DNA of 64,000 nt, taken from assembly GCA_000381625.1 (NCBI GenBank), contig KB906767.1, positions 128,729-192,728 of the forward strand, in the 5' to 3' direction. Positions within the stretch are counted from its first letter, which is position 1. Each line of letters opens with the position of its first letter. Origin of the DNA: Bryobacterales bacterium KBS 96. Lineage in GTDB: Bacteria > Acidobacteriota > Terriglobia > Bryobacterales > Bryobacteraceae. The notes beneath the pieces are model-generated. The model was not told where the DNA came from and ran no database searches. It worked only from the letters and a program-made list of their open reading frames with translations. The position numbers and the translations under genes were made by a program. Of this stretch, positions 1-7,291 are shown piece by piece.

Positions 1-95
1 AACTGACCGATTTAGCCATTATGCCTTTACGCAGAATCAATAAGTTGAGCGCTCTCAACGCGCATAGGTAGACCGATTCCGTCCCTGGCCACCAC
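1..95. repeat. attL: left copy of 95-bp direct repeat
   Basis: Bases 1-95 are identical to 42720-42814; base 96 (c) differs from 42815 (a). The left limit is unknown because the window starts here. The repeat contains a perfect inverted repeat (GTTGAG cgct CTCAAC, near 44-59) that could be an integrase core-type site. Its last 20 bases, ending TCCCTGGCCACCA, look like a tRNA 3' end. The T-arm pairing is poor and no matching 5' half is visible, so a tRNA target is only suggested. Confidence 0.88.
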
Positions 96-118
96 CACAA
101 CCCGTTGATTCTATTAGA

Positions 119-1264
119 CTAATTCGGCATCCGAGGCTGTTGTCGAGGATTTGTAGAATCGATTTTGTGATCGTCCGACAGTTTTCGGGTGGCTTTGTCC
201 TTACGCATTTGCCACTCCTCCATCCATTTCCGGTAGTGCTTGCGCACGACGTTGACGCTATCGCCCAGCAGATCCGCCACTACCTCAATTGGCTCGCCTT
301 TCGCGAGCAGCTCGCTCGCAAAGGTATGACGGAACCGATGCGGATAGGCCCCCTTTACGCCGGATCTCGCAAAGACTGACCAAAGCAACCGCTCGGCGCC
401 TTTGACGAGACTGCGCAGATTGCCTTGACCGGCGAAGTACATCTTTGATTCCCTCGCGGCCGCTTTCGGATGCGGGAGGTTTTCGAGCGCCTGTAGGACA
501 ATCGTCGGCACTTCGATCCTCAGCAGCACATTGTTTTTGATGGCGCGCTTGACGATGTAGTTGCCTTGGATGTGATCGCGCGACAGCGTAACTACATCGG
601 AGATTCTCATGCCGGTGAAGCGCAGCAGCAAGACCATTGCGCGGGCCCTGAGGCGCTCATAACTGCACTTACCTACGCCATCACAAGCGGAGATGATTTT
701 CGCCACCTCCTGCCGCGTGTAGGGCACGACCTCCTCGCCTTCCTCGATCTCCGGCAACTCGATTTCGAGCGCCGGATTATCCTCGCACCACTTGCGCGCC
801 AACGCGAATTTGAAGAGCGAGCGCAACTGCTCGACGGTCTTATACCAGCCGGGCGTGGGCTTACGATGCAATTGCACGAAAGGATCGAGGGTTTCGACTG
901 TTACGGACGGAAGAGATTTAAGGCCGCGCCCTTCGCAGTAAGTCTCAAACGTCTTCAGGTTGCGCCTGTATTTGCGCAGAGTCTCGGAGGAGCGATTCGC
1001 CTTGTGATCGATAAACGCCCGGATCGCCTCGCTGACAGACTTCTTGGCGGCTGGCGCTGGCTGCTTCTCGGCGTTAATCTCGCCCAATTTCTTCAGGGCT
1101 TTCGCAAGATCGCGCATCCCCAGCGAATAGTAAGTGACCTTGCCGCTCTCGCATCCATAGACCCAAAGGGGGCATGGCCGTTTGCCGCGGCATTTCAGGA
1201 AATTCGGTCCTTTCTCGCGGTCGGGGCATTTCTTACCGTGGCGGCGCTGGATAGTCAGATCCAT
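119..1264 (-). CDS. int: Phage tyrosine recombinase (integrase)
   Basis: A 381-aa site-specific recombinase that would integrate and excise the prophage at the flanking 95-bp repeats. A SAM-like core-binding domain lies around residues 75-160. The catalytic domain shows Arg220 in TGMRISD, the HRFRH box near 309-313 and the LGDS...HY segment with the nucleophile Tyr near 344. A Cys-rich stretch at residues 13-38 (CPDRE, CRGKRPC, GCES) suggests an N-terminal zinc-binding arm-type DNA-binding module. It is the last gene of the leftward early block, lies against attL and is followed by the small excisionase-like gene, the usual integration cassette. Confidence 0.95.
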   Translation of the reverse strand: MDLTIQRRHGKKCPDREKGPNFLKCRGKRPCPLWVYGCESGKVTYYSLGMRDLAKALKKLGEINAEKQPAPAAKKSVSEAIRAFIDHKANRSSETLRKYRRNLKTFETYCEGRGLKSLPSVTVETLDPFVQLHRKPTPGWYKTVEQLRSLFKFALARKWCEDNPALEIELPEIEEGEEVVPYTRQEVAKIISACDGVGKCSYERLRARAMVLLLRFTGMRISDVVTLSRDHIQGNYIVKRAIKNNVLLRIEVPTIVLQALENLPHPKAAARESKMYFAGQGNLRSLVKGAERLLWSVFARSGVKGAYPHRFRHTFASELLAKGEPIEVVADLLGDSVNVVRKHYRKWMEEWQMRKDKATRKLSDDHKIDSTNPRQQPRMPN

Positions 1265-1275
1265 GGACTACGATT

Positions 1276-1488
1276 CTACTTTGTTCTTTCCATGTAGACC
1301 CGCTCTGCCACGCTGCGAGGTATCCGGATTTCGCATCGCGTGCGGGCGCCGTTACGCGGCTTCTTGGGCTGTAGCTTGAGGACGCCCGGTACATCCGAGA
1401 ACCAATCAAGGACGGTGCTCACGTCGAGACACCAGCACTCCGCCAGTGTGCGCGCGGTGTAGTGCGGCTCGGGAAGTGGGTTCGTCAT
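1276..1488 (-). CDS. Excisionase-like winged-helix protein
   Basis: A 70-aa protein with a helix-turn-helix reading YTARTLAECWCLDVSTVLDW followed by a basic stretch and an IRIPRSVAERVY ending. This resembles AlpA/Xis-type MerR-like winged helices, which bind arm sites and direct the integrase toward excision. It lies 11 bp upstream of int on the same strand and overlaps its own upstream neighbour by an ATGA. The family call rests on size, the helical pattern and position only. Confidence 0.6.
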   Translation of the reverse strand: MTNPLPEPHYTARTLAECWCLDVSTVLDWFSDVPGVLKLQPKKPRNGARTRCEIRIPRSVAERVYMERTK

Positions 1489-1700
1489 CCTGGGTACTCC
1501 TCGCTTCCCTTCATCCCGCTAATTAGCTCCATTTGCTCGCCTTCGACCGGCTTGCTTTCTTCCCACTCGTGCGATACGCGATGCACCGGGCAGTCCGCCT
1601 CGCAGTAAATCTTTCCATCGCAAATGTGCGCCCTGCGTTGGTACTCTCCGCAGATATGGCAGCATCCAGAGGCGCGGTCAGTAATGAGGCAGTCGGTCAT
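1485..1700 (-). CDS. Small cysteine-rich phage protein
   Basis: 71 aa, with a CCHICGEY...CDGKIYCEADCPVH pattern that could bind one or two zinc ions in the first 40 residues and an acidic second half. It overlaps both neighbours by 4 bp, so it is translationally coupled in the early operon. No function is recognised. Confidence 0.65.
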   Translation of the reverse strand: MTDCLITDRASGCCHICGEYQRRAHICDGKIYCEADCPVHRVSHEWEESKPVEGEQMELISGMKGSEEYPG

Positions 1701-2641
1701 TCCGTAACCCCGAACTTGGCGCGGATGGCATCGCGAATCATCCTTGCCGCTAATTCCCCGTGGCTCTTGTACCAGCGGCCCGCTTCCTTATCTGCAATCT
1801 CCGCGCACTCCCGCGCCACCTCGCGGCGGAGGTCGGCCAGCACGTCGGGGTATTGCAGGGCGGCAATAAGGTCTGTAATTATCAGTCGAAGATTCCGATG
1901 ATAGTCACATTCCGTATAAAAGAAGCCCGGTGTCGTCGCATCGCTGTTGGCATGCCGCTTCGCTGACTTACATTTCTCGCAGTCTTTCGGCATGTCTAGC
2001 GGCTTCTTAGCCGCCTCAACCGCCAGCGCCACCTTCGCCCGCTCGGAGGCAAGCTGCCGATCCAGATCAGCGTTGAGACTTGCGGATGCGTGAAGAGCCT
2101 TTCTCGCTTCCGCCAACTGGCGCTCCGCTCTAGTGGCTCGTATCTGCCATTCCTCAAGGCACTGGGATGCCTGCACATACTGGCAATCAAGCTTGACTTT
2201 CTCGACACCAACAGCGGCCAACTGGCGCTCAAGCTCGGCGACTCTCAACCGCAGCGTCCCGTTATCGTTGAATAATCCTTCTGCACGCCGGATCTCGCTG
2301 TCGGCCTCCGCCTTTTGCCAGCCTGACAACGGATATTTAGCAGATACCAGGAGAATGGAGTTTTCCCTTTCAGGTTCGGCGATGCGCTCCTTAAGACCTT
2401 TAATCGTTTCGTCGCGGCACGAGATTCCATCAGGGGCCCCCTCGGGAAAGGGGAGCTTGTTGCCGTCCAAATCATAGGCATGGTCGATTTCGAGACGACG
2501 CTCAAGCTCGGCGATGCGGGCTTGTAACGGGTTAATACAGTCGCTCCTGTGCCGGTGTCGCACACTGTCGCCCATGTAGGCAATGCCGCTGTCTCGGTGG
2601 ATCTCCAGCCCGCAGGCGTTGCACTTCGGTTTGTTACTCAT
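1697..2641 (-). CDS. Coiled-coil phage protein with N-terminal zinc finger
   Basis: 314 aa from the ATG at 2641, which has a GAGGAA ribosome site and an ATGA overlap with the preceding gene; longer upstream reading is probably not used. Residues 1-35 hold CNACG...HRHRSDC, a probable zinc knuckle. Residues 35-190 are mostly long heptad-rich helices (repeated xAELERRL/RQLAE segments). A second Cys cluster (CEKCKSAKRH...CDYH) comes near residue 230, and the C-terminal 80 residues are again helical. This layout is common among accessory phage proteins; function unknown. Confidence 0.75.
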   Translation of the reverse strand: MSNKPKCNACGLEIHRDSGIAYMGDSVRHRHRSDCINPLQARIAELERRLEIDHAYDLDGNKLPFPEGAPDGISCRDETIKGLKERIAEPERENSILLVSAKYPLSGWQKAEADSEIRRAEGLFNDNGTLRLRVAELERQLAAVGVEKVKLDCQYVQASQCLEEWQIRATRAERQLAEARKALHASASLNADLDRQLASERAKVALAVEAAKKPLDMPKDCEKCKSAKRHANSDATTPGFFYTECDYHRNLRLIITDLIAALQYPDVLADLRREVARECAEIADKEAGRWYKSHGELAARMIRDAIRAKFGVTE

Positions 2642-2811
2642 CGAGCTTTCCTCAGCGCGCTGCCGCTTACGATGGCAAGCGACTTGTCTTCGAACTCGAT
2701 CATTCGGCTGTTCAGCGCGCCTCGCGCAATGATCCGGCAGCGGCGCCCGAAATAGGGCGAGTCTCCGCCCCACAGCACGCGCAATCGCCAGATATAGATG
2801 AGCGGATACAT
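2638..2811 (-). CDS. Small basic phage protein
   Basis: A 57-aa frame that begins MYPLIYIWRLRVLWGG and ends SGSALRKAR. Its ATG overlaps the stop of the upstream gene (TAATG) and its TGA overlaps the next start (ATGA), so it fills the gap between two coupled genes exactly. No family is recognised; the overlaps on both sides are the main evidence that it is real. Confidence 0.6.
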   Translation of the reverse strand: MYPLIYIWRLRVLWGGDSPYFGRRCRIIARGALNSRMIEFEDKSLAIVSGSALRKAR

Positions 2812-3167
2812 TACGCCGCGCTCCCGTAAAACTTCCGCCTCAATCTCTCCACCTTAGTCGCCTTCCGCGCTTCGCCTTGCGCCTTTCGTTGCCGTCTGTA
2901 AAACGACAAATCCTCGCTCCGTTTCCGCTGCCGCGCGCGTTCCGCGGCCGTGCCGTTCTCGCGAAATTCGAGGATGCACATGATGGCTTGGTGGAATCGC
3001 TCGAACGAGGACGCCAAAAATACGTGCTTCGCGATTCCGTCGTCGTCGGTCGCCGTGAGCGCATACCCGAAGCGTTTTTCGCTTGCGTCAAATCGGGCGC
3101 CGCGCTCGATCGCGCGGGCGATGCGCATGCGGATGTGGTTCGGGAGAGCGGGAGTGGGGGAATTCAT
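2811..3167 (-). CDS. Hypothetical phage protein
   Basis: 118 aa, starting at MNSPTPALPNHI, where the ATG overlaps the upstream stop by ATGA. The N-terminal 75 residues look like a small alpha/beta fold (RFGYALTATDDDGIAKHVF); the C-terminal 40 are very basic (RQRKRSEDLSFYRRQRKAQ), suggesting nucleic-acid binding. Function not recognised. Confidence 0.65.
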   Translation of the reverse strand: MNSPTPALPNHIRMRIARAIERGARFDASEKRFGYALTATDDDGIAKHVFLASSFERFHQAIMCILEFRENGTAAERARQRKRSEDLSFYRRQRKAQGEARKATKVERLRRKFYGSAA

Positions 3168-3532
3168 GCGGTGACCTCGGATTGCTTGCAGGCCTCGGTC
3201 ACCTTGCGGCACATTTCCACATCGAACATGCCGATGTGGCAGTCCTTCGGGTCTATGCCGAGTTGATCTGCCAGCCAGCGATAAGCCTTGCGGCGGGCTG
3301 CTCCCTTTGGAAGTTGACCTCGCCATAGCGGATCAAACGCAGCATGTGCGGATATCTTGGCCCTTCGCAATTCCTCGTTTGCCATTCGACCGAGCGGCGT
3401 TGTCGTTCCTGGATGGCAACCAACCCATGCTTTGCACTGACGGCAAAGATAGATTGGCCCGTAAGACTTTCCGTGATAGACCTCGGCACTGTCGGTTAAA
3501 ATTGCGGAATTGCCGCAGTAGGGACAGTTCAC
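3164..3532 (-). CDS. Zinc-finger phage protein (DUF3268-like)
   Basis: 122 aa from a GTG at 3532 that overlaps the upstream stop (GTGA). The N-terminus VNCPYCGNSAILTDSAEVYH and the YLCRQCKAWVGCHPGT segment give two CxxC knuckles of a zinc ribbon. The tail AAFDPLWR...ARRKAYRWLADQLG is typical of the zinc-finger-containing DUF3268 phage family. The molecular role of that family is unknown; it sits in replication and early modules. Confidence 0.75.
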   Translation of the reverse strand: MNCPYCGNSAILTDSAEVYHGKSYGPIYLCRQCKAWVGCHPGTTTPLGRMANEELRRAKISAHAAFDPLWRGQLPKGAARRKAYRWLADQLGIDPKDCHIGMFDVEMCRKVTEACKQSEVTA

Positions 3533-3843
3533 TCCGCTCTCCCCTCTCTGCTCTCGCACCAATCCGCCAGCTCCTCCGGCGTCGCCTCGCGACCCTGGCT
3601 GCATTGAAACCACGCGCTCACGATAAACTTCGCCTCGTGCTTCTGAAGCCAGCCCGCCTCGATCGCTTCCGCCAAATTCACCGGCCCGGGGTATCCGATG
3701 CGCTTTGCCTGCGCGTGTTTGTTAGCGGGCCTGGCGGTGATGACGGCGTACGGAATGCCGACGATAACTTCCGGATGCCAGCCGTCCTTTGCGGCCATGC
3801 GGAGGCCCTGGGAGTCGACGCGGCGCTGTTGTTCGTGGGTCAT
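3529..3843 (-). CDS. Hypothetical phage protein
   Basis: 104 aa, coupled by 4-bp overlaps to the methyltransferase gene upstream and the zinc-finger gene downstream. The middle (GIPYAVITARPANKHAQAKRIGYPGP) suggests a small globular fold and the end is acidic and helical. No family recognised. Confidence 0.6.
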   Translation of the reverse strand: MTHEQQRRVDSQGLRMAAKDGWHPEVIVGIPYAVITARPANKHAQAKRIGYPGPVNLAEAIEAGWLQKHEAKFIVSAWFQCSQGREATPEELADWCESREGRAE

Positions 3844-4646
3844 GCGGAGAGTTCCTTACACGCCGGCAAATAGCACCGTGCGATATGCTGCGCGAGCGGA
3901 AACGGGATTTTGGCTATCTGGGCGGATGCGGCTTTACGTGCAGAATCATTTTTTCCAGCCCGGGCCGCTACCCAGGGAGGATTAAACGGACGTTCTATAC
4001 CGGCACGCTTTACAGAGGCGGACTGGAACGATCGTCCGGTCCCATCGAATCTGAACGCCGGAACCTTGTGGGCGTTAAACGCCTTCGGCATTAGGGCCGG
4101 TACATCTCCCCAGAGGTAGTAGCTGCCGTAATTCCACTGAGCGCGGCCCACCCATGGTTGAGCGCCGCGAACGTTCTCTACGATTAGCGGGATGTCCCTG
4201 TAAATCATCCCCTTCGAGTCGCAATATGCGCACTTTGGCGCGCTCATCATTCCATCGATGTACCCGCGCGAACATCGCAAGCATTCTCGACCGGTAGCCA
4301 TAATCGCTTCGCTCTGAATGCGAAAACACGCATCAAAAAGCGCAGTTAATTCGCGCTGCCGCGCCGGATCTTCCATGTACCATGCGGCCTTCTTCTTCAC
4401 GCGTTTCCATGGCATAGCCATGTAGCTGTATTCCTGGCACGGCGGACTCGCCACGATCAGCGCAGCATCGCGAAACTGCGAGCCGTGCAGGGTGAGCACG
4501 TCCTGAATCACGAGATGGCCCGGATAGCCACCGGTTCCGTAGTCGTGACGCTCGATGTCGAAACCGATGACTTCGTAGCCTTCAGCTAGAAAACCTTCGG
4601 CCCAGCCGCCTAATCCGCAAAACAAATCGATGGCGAGTGGCTTCAC
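3840..4646 (-). CDS. DNA (cytosine-5) methyltransferase
   Basis: 268 aa from a GTG at 4646 that overlaps the upstream stop. AdoMet-binding motif I is DLFCGLGGW (residues 7-15), the catalytic motif IV is SPPCQ with Cys70, and motif VI is VENVRG near 156-161. Between IV and VI is an insert with CLRCSRGYID...PKCAYC, a probable structural zinc site not found in most C5 enzymes. The target-recognition region is short. No cognate restriction enzyme lies beside it, so it probably protects phage DNA from host restriction. Confidence 0.88.
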   Translation of the reverse strand: MKPLAIDLFCGLGGWAEGFLAEGYEVIGFDIERHDYGTGGYPGHLVIQDVLTLHGSQFRDAALIVASPPCQEYSYMAMPWKRVKKKAAWYMEDPARQRELTALFDACFRIQSEAIMATGRECLRCSRGYIDGMMSAPKCAYCDSKGMIYRDIPLIVENVRGAQPWVGRAQWNYGSYYLWGDVPALMPKAFNAHKVPAFRFDGTGRSFQSASVKRAGIERPFNPPWVAARAGKNDSARKAASAQIAKIPFPLAQHIARCYLPACKELSA

Positions 4647-5479
4647 GCCGTCATCCCTTTCGCGCCTCTCTGGCACTCGCACGACACGTACAATTCGCCC
4701 TCCGGCAGCTCAACCCAGCCCGGTTTCTCGGTGACTCCCGGCCTCAAAACTCGCCCCGAATCTTGGCAGATCAGGCATGCCGGCTGGTGATATTCCCGCG
4801 ATTTCGGCGCGCCGTTTTTCAGAAATGCGGGTACGGTTTGCAGCCAAAGGCCCGGCGATTTCTGCACTCGGCGCTTGTACGTGGCTCGCACAGCGGCCGC
4901 AATCTCGGCATCGTCGGCAGTCGATTTCGCCCGCAAGGCCTCGAGCACGATGCGTTCGGCAATGATTTCATCGGCGTCCGGGAATGGCTCACGGACTGCG
5001 GCCAGCGTTTCGGGCCAGTTCCCCCCTTGACCCCCTTCCGGGGCAGATGCAGAAACAGAATCAGAAACAGACGCAGAAACAGATACAGAGGAGAAACCGT
5101 TGCGCGAAACGCTCACGTCCTGTTTCTCGAAACGCTCATCTGACTGTTTCGTGGAACGCTCTCGGAACCGTTTCACGCGTTCCGTTGACAGGTCGGTTTG
5201 GTATTGCCGCTTATCCCAACCATGGGGCACGAAACTGCTTTCGGACCGTTCCAAAAATTTCGCATCTTCGAGCTTTGAGAGCTGATCGATAACCTGCTGA
5301 TCATTCATCCGGAGCACCCATGCGATCTCGTCGACAGGCGGAAGCACCCCGCTATTGCCGCCAGCCAGGCAAAGGCAATTGATCCAAAATTTGAAAAGCG
5401 CCGGCTGCAACCGCTGGGCCTTCGGATCGTGCGGGACTTCCGTATAAAGACGAATCCAGGATCGTTTCACCAGGTTCAA
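4643..5479 (-). CDS. Phage replication initiator-like protein
   Basis: 278 aa. The N-terminal 95 residues (WIRLYTEVPHDPKAQRLQP...GVLPPVDEIAWVLRMNDQQVIDQLSKLEDAKFLE) form a winged helix-turn-helix like those of phage replisome organisers. The middle (residues 100-150) is a low-complexity Ser/Val linker whose DNA carries 12-bp and 24-bp tandem repeats. The C-terminus has CLICQDSGRV...YVSCECQRG, a probable zinc site. A repeat cluster inside the initiator gene mirrors phage lambda gene O, which contains its own origin. The VRR-NUC gene follows with a 4-bp overlap. Confidence 0.65.
   Translation of the reverse strand: MNLVKRSWIRLYTEVPHDPKAQRLQPALFKFWINCLCLAGGNSGVLPPVDEIAWVLRMNDQQVIDQLSKLEDAKFLERSESSFVPHGWDKRQYQTDLSTERVKRFRERSTKQSDERFEKQDVSVSRNGFSSVSVSASVSDSVSASAPEGGQGGNWPETLAAVREPFPDADEIIAERIVLEALRAKSTADDAEIAAAVRATYKRRVQKSPGLWLQTVPAFLKNGAPKSREYHQPACLICQDSGRVLRPGVTEKPGWVELPEGELYVSCECQRGAKGMTA
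5045..5190. repeat. Iteron-like repeats, candidate replication origin
   Basis: Two repeat families lie inside the initiator gene. Three 12-bp copies of GCAGAAACAGAN run from 5049 to 5084. Then near-palindromes of the form GTTTCnnGAAACGCTC recur every 24 bp, beginning at 5122, 5146 and 5170, with a weaker copy at 5099. Origins built of iterons within the initiator reading frame are known from lambdoid phages. That these bind the encoded protein is inference. Confidence 0.5.
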
Positions 5480-5892
5480 AACTCCTCTTCCAAGCCAAGC
5501 CGCGTTTGATGGGCGGCGGCCTTCGCAAACCGCCCTTCGTGCAGCCAGCCAAATCGCGTCTCGTACTCTGTTTGGAAAACGTCAATATCATTCACTTCGA
5601 GCACAACAGCGCCGCGTGCGATTTCGCGATCACGCCACTTCTGCTGCTGTTCGCTGAGCTTGCCGCGCTTAGCCCGCTTTAGCTCGATCCAGACCGCTAC
5701 GCACACGCCGGCATGATCGAGGTACTTGACGTACATCCGGTCGGGGATTCCCGGCTCGCCGGTCTGGAATGCCCCCGGAATGACCGTGCGCTGGAAGCGG
5801 ATGCAGCGCCAGCCGCGGAGCAGCATGAAGTCTTTGACCTGGCGGTCGACGGCCGCTTCTTTTAGGTCTTTGGCTGATTGAGTGCGCGGCAT
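5476..5892 (-). CDS. VRR-NUC domain nuclease
   Basis: 138 aa from the ATG at 5892. A single VRR-NUC (PD-(D/E)XK-type) domain fills the protein: an N-terminal helix with VDRQVKDFMLLRGW, the GEPGIPDRMYV strand carrying the catalytic Asp, WIELKRAKRGKLSEQQ with the E-x-K pair, and a C-terminal GAVVLEVNDID strand. Such stand-alone proteins are common in phage replication modules and may act as structure-specific or Holliday-junction nucleases. It overlaps the initiator gene by 4 bp. Confidence 0.88.
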   Translation of the reverse strand: MPRTQSAKDLKEAAVDRQVKDFMLLRGWRCIRFQRTVIPGAFQTGEPGIPDRMYVKYLDHAGVCVAVWIELKRAKRGKLSEQQQKWRDREIARGAVVLEVNDIDVFQTEYETRFGWLHEGRFAKAAAHQTRLGLEEEF

Positions 5893-5894
5893 TG

Positions 5895-6074
5895 TTAGTG
5901 AAGATTGAATAACTGAAGGAGCCCGAGGGCAAACAGAAACAGAGCCAGAAATGCGTAGAGCGTGAAGCTCACGTACACGAATCTGTGAGCCCCCCGCGCT
6001 GTCCGCAGGCAGTATGCGCAGCACGTCGCGGATCCAAGGAACGCAGACAGGCATGCGAAGTCGCTGTAACTCAT
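5895..6074 (-). CDS. Small membrane protein
   Basis: 59 aa beginning MSYSDFACLSAFLG, with its ATG overlapping the preceding stop (ATGA). There are two hydrophobic stretches, a weak one at residues 5-20 and a clear transmembrane helix YVSFTLYAFLALFLFALGLL near the C-terminus. Function unknown. Confidence 0.6.
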   Translation of the reverse strand: MSYSDFACLSAFLGSATCCAYCLRTARGAHRFVYVSFTLYAFLALFLFALGLLQLFNLH

Positions 6075-6364
6075 TGGCGGCCCTCCGCGTTGTCTATTAC
6101 CTTGCGAGCGTCCTCGTGCCACTGACGCATGCACAGATCCCCATCGCATCCGGAATCTTCAAGAGCTGCCTTTAATATCTTGAGAAGCTCCGGAGCGACG
6201 GCGATCAGGCGGGCGTTGGCCTTTTCCGTGTCCGTCCACTCTTCGGTGTACGGTCCAATTAGGCAAACGCCACCATCGTTGTCATCGAGGATCTGTAGAT
6301 CGGTTTCGTCCTTGAATTCGCCGCTAATAACCCACGGCCCCGGGGCGTGTTTCACTTCGCTCAT
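6071..6364 (-). CDS. Conserved phage protein, APGPW family
   Basis: 97 aa with the pattern HAPGPWVISGEF ... EKANARLIAVAPELLKILK, which recurs in hypothetical proteins of many tailed phages. It overlaps neighbouring genes by 4 bp on both sides. No role is established for the family. Confidence 0.75.
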   Translation of the reverse strand: MSEVKHAPGPWVISGEFKDETDLQILDDNDGGVCLIGPYTEEWTDTEKANARLIAVAPELLKILKAALEDSGCDGDLCMRQWHEDARKVIDNAEGRQ

Positions 6365-7029
6365 AGTGTCTTCATCTGCCTCGCGCTAGCCACTGCAGGC
6401 GTCCGGCTTGCCTTCATCGCGGCAACCGCCGTGGCGCTCGGATGCACGCACGGAATCACTTCGCCGTCTTCGTTCACGTGCGTCAAGCCGTTTTCGTCGC
6501 CGTACGGCATATCCGCGTCGCAGTGCGGGCACGCGAACAGCGGATCCTGCTTCTCGTCTTTCAGCACGGCCATCTCAACCCGCGTCCCCCCCTCGAATAG
6601 CTCGCCCTGGCGCGAGCGGACCGCCATCTCGAACGTGTCTTTCTTTACCGCGAAGAGAAACGCCAGCGCCTCCTGACTCTGCCCGGCCGGGATGTGCGCC
6701 CGCATCGTGATCTCAAATTGCGCGTCCTCGGTGCGGCTCAAGCGTAATTTGTGGATGATGTCGGGATAGTAAGTCGAGGACTGGCCCAAGTCCGTCGCCA
6801 TCGGCAGATGCAAGGTTACGTTTTGTAACTCGATGCTCAGCGGGATATTGTTACCGAGTCCCTCTCGAACGACCGTCCCGTTGAGGAGATAGTCAACGCC
6901 GAGTATCTCCGCGTGTTCGCGTGTCATGGGCGCAGAAAGCACCATCACACCCTTGATGTCATCACTCGTTGTCAGGTCGAGACCTTCGATGCGAGCGTCC
7001 TTAAATGCCAACAATCGTCGTAACTCCAC
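6361..7029 (-). CDS. Hypothetical phage protein downstream of the guide array
   Basis: 222 aa from a GTG at 7029, preceded by AAAGGA. An alpha/beta N-terminal region (ARIEGLDLTTSDDIKGVMVLSAP) is followed by a putative zinc knuckle (ACPHCDADM, with later CVHP). It is the first leftward gene after the 18-bp-periodic array, so array and gene are probably on one transcript. No family recognised. Confidence 0.6.
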   Translation of the reverse strand: MELRRLLAFKDARIEGLDLTTSDDIKGVMVLSAPMTREHAEILGVDYLLNGTVVREGLGNNIPLSIELQNVTLHLPMATDLGQSSTYYPDIIHKLRLSRTEDAQFEITMRAHIPAGQSQEALAFLFAVKKDTFEMAVRSRQGELFEGGTRVEMAVLKDEKQDPLFACPHCDADMPYGDENGLTHVNEDGEVIPCVHPSATAVAAMKASRTPAVASARQMKTL

Positions 7030-7065
7030 TTAGTCGTCCTTTCCGTTCAGTTTCCGTTCTTTCCC

Positions 7066-7291
7066 TGGGGCGCTCCAAGCCACTGGTTCTCTCCGGGCAA
7101 ATGGCTCGCTCTTGTAAGTTGGTTCCCTCACCTGGAGTGGCTCGCTCCTGTGTCCTGGTTCTTTCTAATGTCCTGGCTCGCTCTCATTCTTTGGGTCACT
7201 CTGAAACCTTGGCTCGCTCGAATCGAATGGTTCTCTCTGCTTTTATGGCTCGCTCTTCAAGCATGGTCCTCTCCCAACGCATGGCTAAACC
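7066..7291 (-). repeat. TIGR-type tandem interspaced guide array
   Basis: Twelve full units of exactly 18 bp start at 7066, 7084, 7102 and so on to 7264, plus a degenerate thirteenth at 7282. Written on the + strand, each is a 10-bp half-repeat plus 8 variable bases. Two half-repeats alternate: TGGCTCGCTC (identical at 7102, 7138, 7174, 7210 and 7246; degenerate at 7066) and TGGTTCTCTC (7084 and 7228 exact; others with 1-2 changes). The true period is therefore 36 bp with two spacers per period. Spacers after the first type: CAAGCCAC, TTGTAAGT, CTGTGTCC, TCATTCTT, GAATCGAA, TTCAAGCA; after the second: CGGGCAAA, ACCTGGAG, TAATGTCC, TGAAACCT, TGCTTTTA, CCAACGCA. A 36-nt dual-spacer unit beside a Nop/IS110-like gene is the described TIGR arrangement. 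Transcription leftward with that gene is inferred. Confidence 0.85.

Noticed and set aside
1-95. Functional tRNA gene at attL/attR
   Set aside because: The 3' end looks tRNA-like but the T-arm does not pair (GGTAG against CCGTC) and no acceptor 5' strand is visible.
566-1297. Rightward 243-aa frame
   Set aside because: Antisense to the integrase, with no family features; a codon-bias shadow.
7066-7291. CRISPR array
   Set aside because: Repeats are 10 bp and spacers 8 nt, with two alternating repeat types and no cas genes; the geometry fits TIGR, not CRISPR.
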